This document shows positions 58,586-64,000 of a DNA stretch of 64,000 nt, piece by piece (the stretch's first letter is position 1; each line of letters starts with the position of its first letter). The translations under genes were made by a program, and so were the position numbers. Under the pieces are notes generated by a model that saw only the letters and a program-made list of their open reading frames with translations, searched no databases and was not told the DNA's origin. The stretch is taken from contig JAJGOT010000072.1 of assembly GCA_022457155.1 (NCBI GenBank), positions 248,001-312,000 of the forward strand. The letters are read 5' to 3'. This DNA comes from Cladopsammia gracilis. Lineage: Eukaryota; Cnidaria; Anthozoa; Scleractinia; Dendrophylliidae.

Positions 58586-61029
58586 TCAGTTTTGTTTTTT
58601 AATAGGCACAAGTTCGCATAAAATCTTTATAATTAGATTATTACACAAAAACTGAACAAAAATAGAGCTCGAACTTGCTGTTGCATCTCTAATTCTGTGC
58701 TTTAATCTCACATGTCAATCCCTTCGGAAACGAAGGGCAACGCAGTGTTCAACAAGGAGACGACATCTGTTCTAACGTGCTTAGCGGGCCATGCTGTCTA
58801 TCTCGTGAGGTAGTTTTGTTCATGCTCAAAATTAACATGTTTCGGTCATGATTCGCACAATGCCACGCCTGGTGTAAACACGTTTAATTGTAAAACTACA
58901 TGTTTCATTCCTGATCAGAGTTAACACGCCCTAGTATGAACACAGCATAAGTTCTGTGTCCTGAAAATTTAACATGGTTTCCCGGCTTTTTGCAGTAGTT
59001 ATGCTTCTAAATCAGTTATAGATTTATATCCCATTTTAAACTTAAAAATAGACTCTTTGGGAACTCGACATTGAAAAGCTCTTTCAGAAACGAAATTAAA
59101 AGTCTAACCCTTGTATAACGTAATTTCAACCTGACTTGCAGAGAACAATGGAATAAGTAAACAAGATGCGCCGAAGACGAACTGATCAAAATATTTTAAA
59201 ATTATCTCTACACAGAGTGTGGAGTCAAACGTCTTGCCATTGTTATAACGACTTTCCGCGGAGTCGAGTCGACTTGCACACAGTCGAGTCGTGTCGAGCC
59301 GAGTCGGGTCGTGTCGATTCGACAACCTTTTCATCTTCCTATAAACTTCATACCGTATTTTTTCTAAGTCTCTCGCGAAATGACTTCCGGTGAGTCGGAT
59401 CGACAACAGCCTTAGTCGACCCGATTCAGTTCGGGTGTATTGGACAACCCTCACTCCGTGGACGAAACACGAAATACAAAGAGTATCGAGAGAAGGCTAA
59501 TGAGTACTTTCGTACCGTGCTGTTCTCGTCATTTGTGCGTTGTTATTGTTGTTGTTGCTGTTGTTGTTCAAATAATTTGCAAAATTGCCTTTGGTTATTT
59601 TTCCAATTAATTGTGAACTTGATCATTCTTAGGGCGGTTTACACTTTAGTATCGTAAAAACAAAACCAAAGTTTCTTTGGACGATCACAACAGACCCAAT
59701 CAGCACTCGAAGCAAATAAACGTAGCCTTCGCCAAGCGCGGGAAAATGCGTGCGAGTAAGTCACGTAATAGATCACCATTAATTGGTTTCGATTTTACTT
59801 CTGATTGGTTGCATAAGTGGCGCGAGATGTTTTAGCCAATCACAGAGCGTAGCAATGCAAAACCAAAGCAATTGTGTAATAACTTTCGACACTCAATTGA
59901 AAATCGCTCTTGCAGTGCAAGGGTTTATTCTCATGCTGCGTACGTACACCATCATTTCTAACATTTCTTCATCATATCACAGGTATTACAAATCCAGCTA
60001 TTGACCGATAAGTTATTGACCTTGCCAACAGGCTGTAATATAGCACCTGCACCGTTATCGTAAATGTCAAAGTTTCGAGACCTTCCGAATAAGCTGCTTA
60101 GTTCCCCCGACTCCGGAGTTGCGAGAGGGGGTACTCCCGGCATTCCTCTAGATAATCTATACAAATATGTGCCACCGCAAACGATAGCGTTTTTTAGCCG
60201 TTTAGCTTTAAATACCTTTAAATATGAAATGGAGCACAGAGCTTGGCCGTTTTGGCTTGAAATGGGGAAAGACTGTAGGGGTTAGGTCCGAAAGTTGATA
60301 CATTGTTGGTGTTCGAGTTTAGTTGCGAACTCTGCTAAACATCCCGCCCTCTCAATTAAACTATCTGACCATATTTCCACAACTATTTGCAAACTCACAA
60401 GTTTCTTTTTATGTTAGCATATTTTCAGTGTTGCGTAAAATATACCGTCACCACTTTCATCATTGACATAAATCATAGTTTTTTAACTTCAGTTTCACAG
60501 ACATGTTGGCTTGTTTTCATAGCCAGCCTGGCGACAAAGCAACTATACATGGAATTGATCATTCAGACAATTAAACATGAAAGATTCCACAGTCTGCGAC
60601 TAATACTCCTTGAAATCCTCTTAGGACGTCTAAGCCACACTTCACAGCAAGCAGGAACTCACGGAAATACAAAGGGAAAGACACCTCCTTCAGAAAATGA
60701 GATAACAAGATAGATTGATATTTACATTGAAGAAATCTGTTAATCGTCACCGAACCGAACTCACCCTCATTAAAAGTATAAAGTAGATAGCTGGCAAGCA
60801 AACGGCAAAAGACGTCCAAAAAGAGGTCAGAATTGGGAAGCGGTGTTGTTGAAGTCGCCGGTACAGGCACTTTACTTGTGTTTGTACTATATTCGCCGCG
60901 GAAAAAGCTTTGTTTATTGATCGTGAGTACCAAATAGGATTCTAGAATGGTCCACACGAAACAATACCTCCTGTTGTCGTTGAAGAGTACAAGAGTGATC
61001 AAATTTTGCAAACTATCGAAAAACAAATA
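58586..61029. other. Intergenic, repeat scraps only
   Basis: Contains a degenerate GTCGAGTC-rich tract at 59260-59324, a GTTGTT microsatellite near 59540-59570, and a worn member of the main repeat at about 59450-59640. A 151-codon minus-strand frame (60571-61026) shows no recognisable domain and is not called. A GC-richer block at about 59630-59910 may be another dispersed element, but I cannot define its ends. Confidence 0.4.
59260..59324. repeat. Degenerate GTCGAGTC/GTGTCGA tract
   Basis: About eight variants of GAGTCGAGTC, GTGTCGAGCC and GGGTCGTGTCG follow one another. Confidence 0.65.
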
Positions 61030-61034
61030 GTATT

Positions 61035-61125
61035 ACAGGAAAGTACGCCGTAACTCGTTCTTATTTGAATAGCCACACTTTTGGATTTCATCATCCACAG
61101 ACTTAAAAGATAGAACCATCTTGCA
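61035..61125 (-). repeat. Single minus-strand unit of the main repeat
   Basis: ACAGGAAAGTACGCCGTAAC, TCTTATTTGAATAGCCACAC, TTCATCATCCACAGAC and ATAGAACCATCTTGCAC occur in family order. Confidence 0.7.
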
Positions 61126-61161
61126 CATCATTGCTCTCATCTTGCTCTGTACTGCTGTACT

Positions 61162-61578
61162 GGGGGGGACTCCGATATGAAAATGACGGGGGTGCTAGTC
61201 GTACCTTTTAGGGGTCACAATTTGTAGATTGGTACCGCTTAGGGTGCTGAAATCTAAAATGATTATAGTTAGAATTAACGCGGTACGTTTTAGGGTATTG
61301 AGCTGAAAAAATATGACAGAATATGTCTTGTGTTGTATAAAATTGGTACCTCTTAGGGGTAAAAATATATTTGAGCCACGCCCATCAAACGAGATTCTGG
61401 TACCTTTTAGGGTGTTTTTCGACATTTTCCAACGAGCACCCCCGTCATTTTTATAGGGGTAAAAATATATTTGAGCCACGCCCATCAAACGAGATTCTGG
61501 TACGTTTTAGGGTGTTTTTTGACATTTTCCAACGAGCACCCCCGTCATTTTTATAGGGGAGTCCCCCCCCCCCCCCCC
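61162..61578. mobile_element. MITE with G/C-run termini and an internal 100-bp duplication
   Basis: GGGGGGGACTCC...AAATGACGGGGGTGCT at the left is mirrored by AGCACCCCCGTCATTTTTAT...GGGGAGTCCCCCCC at the right. Inside, GGTACCTTTTAGGGGT-like motifs recur, and a 100-bp block (61355-61454, 61455-61554) is duplicated nearly perfectly and includes the right inverted end. No transposase is present. Confidence 0.75.
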
Positions 61579-61599
61579 TTTCCCGGGCTTCTCACTAGC

Positions 61600-62869
61600 A
61601 CTCACTTGAATAGTTACTCTTCAGTAGGATGTTTCCACCACCTCAAAGGTTAGAACCTAGTCTCGCTGAAACAACACATAAGAAATACTGGCTTTTATTT
61701 GAGTTGAATGGTGATACTTTAAGTCCTCACACTCAAACGTTACATGCAACCATCTTGTACGTGCAGAATGGAGTATCGGACGTGGCCTTGCGTCTGGGAT
61801 TTTCCTGAGAGTTTTACCATGGATTAAAACTAGAAAAACCGACAAAGTATCTAAGCATGTTTGTCCACGCAAGACAGCTAATGACATGACAGCGCATCCC
61901 CCTACACGTTCAACCTTTAGTCAGGTAATTTGGTTTTAACGTTTGAGTCTGTGGATGAAATCCTAAAGTGTTACCATTCAAATGAAGCCTGACGAACAGT
62001 ACCTTGCAGTGACGATGTCTGTAGTCTTTCGAAATTTCATGAATACATATTTTGTGATTTTAGAAGCGAATGGCTTTTAAACACTTGAATTCAGACACGA
62101 ATTCGAAGTGTCAAGCGTTAAGGCGCTTACAGATTTGACAGATACGTGACTATTTCTCTCGATGGAAAAGAGTAAAGATTTTCCTTATCATGATTATTGG
62201 CTGATACCCTGGGAATTTTCAATTTATTTTAGGACCGGAAGTCTTTGTTACATTTCCTATCTTGGAGGACCTGGATGGAATCCGTAATCGCTTAAAATCA
62301 AAGGGGGTCATTTAGCACGAATTAGGAAACGGAATTATTAACTTGATAAACTGAACCGACAGCCTCTGAATACATTTGGCTTCGGCGCACTATTGTAGAG
62401 AGAAATGCTTATTTAATTAGGACTTGGGAGGGAATTGGATCTGCTCCCACCCACAATTAACCCTGGTGGTTCTGACATTTTTATGAATCTGTGGAATTTA
62501 AAGTGTTATAACGTGACCATTCAGAGGAAAGTATAAACTCTCGAGTTAATACTTTCCTCTGCAGGAGCAGTTTATGAAACATATAAAACAGGGAGGGTGT
62601 TTTATTAGGGTTTTCAAACACCGAGAAGTGGATTGAGGTTAGGTGTTTTAGTGAAACTCTTTCGAGTGTTTTTACATAGTGAGCCCCTGTAATTGTTTAG
62701 TGTGCAGCAACCCGCCACGATTAACTTTAGTTATTTGCGGGTTGCTAATATAATTTGTTTTATTATTTGTAAACAAATCGTTGTTGTTGTTATTGTTATA
62801 GCTGCTGAAAGCGATCATTAAAAGCAGAGAAAACGAAGGACATAAAATCGCCAAAATCTTTTCAGTTCT
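61600..62869. other. Intergenic with single repeat units
   Basis: Partial units of the main family lie at about 61605-61770 (minus), 61930-62060 (plus, GAGTCTGTGGATGAAATCC intact) and 62460-62570 (plus). A GTT microsatellite lies near 62780. No gene is seen. Confidence 0.5.
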
Positions 62870-64000
62870 CGGCAGTGCATAAAATTCTGAAAAGTGACCA
62901 TTCCTCTGGTGCTCTACAAAATGGTTTTAATTCTTAAATCTAGCCGTGGACGAAATCCTAAAAATGAAAGCCATTGAGCAGTGTTTCCTGTGGTACTGTT
63001 TATTGTGCTGTACAAGGTGGTTCTAACTTTTGACTCTGTGAATGAAATCCTAAAGTGTGACCATTCAAATGAAAGCTACTGAGCAGTACTTTCCTGTGGT
63101 ACTGTTTATTATGCTGTACAAGGTGGTTCTAACTTTTGAGTCTGTGAATGAAATCCTAAAGTGTGACCATTCAAACGAAAGCTACTGAGCAGTACTTTCC
63201 TGTGGTACTGTTTATTATGCTGTACAAGGTGGTTCTAACTTTTGAGTCTGTGAATGAAATCGAAATCCTGAAGTGTGACCATTCAAATGAAAGCTATTGA
63301 GCAGTACTTTCCTGTGGTGCTGTTTATTATGCTGTACAAGGTGGTTCTAACTTTTGAGTCTGTGAATGAAATCCTTAAGTGTGACCATTCAAATGAAAGC
63401 TATAGAGCAGTACTTTCCTGTGGTGCTGTTTATTATGCTGTACAAGGTGGTTCTAACTTTTGAGTCTGAATGAAATCCTAAAGTGTGACCATTCAAATGA
63501 AAGCTATTGAGCAGTACTTTCCTGTGATGCTGTTTATTATGCTGTACAATATGGTTTTAACTTTTGAGTCTGTGGAAGAAACCTAAAGTGTGACCATTCA
63601 AATGAAAGCTATTGAGTAGTGTGGTACTGTTTATTATGTTTTACAAGTTAAGTTGATTCTAACTCTTGTGTCTGTGGATAGAATACGCAAGTGTGATTAT
63701 TCATGATGTGAAAGCTGTTGAGCAGTACTTTCATCAGTGGTAATGTTCATTATGTTTTACAAGTTAAGGTGGTTCTAACTTTTGAGACTCAGGGATAAAA
63801 ACCGTAAGTGTGACCATTCAAATGAAAGCTATTGAGTAGTACTTTCCTGTGGTGCTGTTTATTTTGCTGTCCGAAGGTGAATCGAACTTTTGAGTCTGTG
63901 GTGAAAAATAAAAGCTCATATGCTTATGGCTATTCACAGTAAGTTCCTCTGCTACTGCGCCTTTTGAGCCTGTGTGTGAAATCCCCAAGTGTGACCATTT
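62870..64000 (+). repeat. Array of the 106-bp repeat running off the window
   Basis: After a worn unit, ACCATTC landmarks recur near 63060, 63165, 63277, 63384, 63488 and 63590 at 102-112 bp spacing. Three or four diverged units then continue to the window end, so full length is unknown. The central units are nearly identical to those in the gene D intron. Confidence 0.9.

Noticed and set aside
60571..61026. 151-codon minus-strand open frame
   Set aside because: No recognisable domain, overlaps a plus-strand frame and a repeat unit, and has no promoter or splice evidence.

Overview
The window is animal nuclear DNA: spliced genes with GT-AG introns, long AT-rich non-coding stretches, many small non-autonomous transposons and no operon-like packing. 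The only protein-coding genes I can support are four NK2-class homeobox genes. Their homeodomains carry the NK2 hallmark (Trp48, Gln50, Asn51, His52, Arg53, Tyr54) and their first exons open with an eh1/TN motif of the form FS(V/I)xxIL. Together with the type of repeats, this suggests a cnidarian, most likely an anthozoan such as a stony coral. That assignment is inference, not something the sequence proves.

Layout. Gene A (minus, 1-995) is cut by the left window edge inside its homeobox. Gene B (minus, 16502-17609) and gene C (plus, 25193-26478) are divergently oriented around a 7.6 kb spacer. Gene D (plus, 46940-55126) is split by an intron of about 7.4 kb. I rebuilt all four as two-exon genes: a short exon with the repression motif, then a phase-1 intron, then an exon with the homeodomain and C-terminus. 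The shared intron phase and position, and the identical 175-nt coding part of exon 1 in B and C, indicate tandem paralogues. Each should encode a nuclear DNA-binding factor that can recruit a Groucho/TLE co-repressor.

Repeats. From 1 to about 27.4 kb the DNA is nearly free of recognisable repeats apart from a few decayed copies. From 27.4 kb to the end it is dense with one family. Its short members look like piggyBac-type MITEs (TTAA ends, CCCTTTCACTCCC inverted termini) with one or two internal units. Its long members have amplified that internal unit into regular arrays: 88-bp units at 33.0 kb, and 106-bp units at 41.1-42.1, 49.8-51.0 and 62.9-64.0 kb. The two unit lengths differ by exactly 18 bp in one segment. 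This is the most distinctive feature outside the genes. Other repeats are an 814-bp direct duplication with hammerhead/Penelope-like motifs, a 384-bp inverted repeat inside the gene D intron, two MITEs with TAGCCTGC termini and 9-bp near-perfect target duplications, a pogo-like MITE with another inverted-repeat element nested in it, and a MITE with G/C-run termini.

No rRNA, tRNA, CRISPR array, reverse transcriptase or intact transposase was found. Other open frames are short, unspliced and mostly lie inside repeats, so I did not call them genes.
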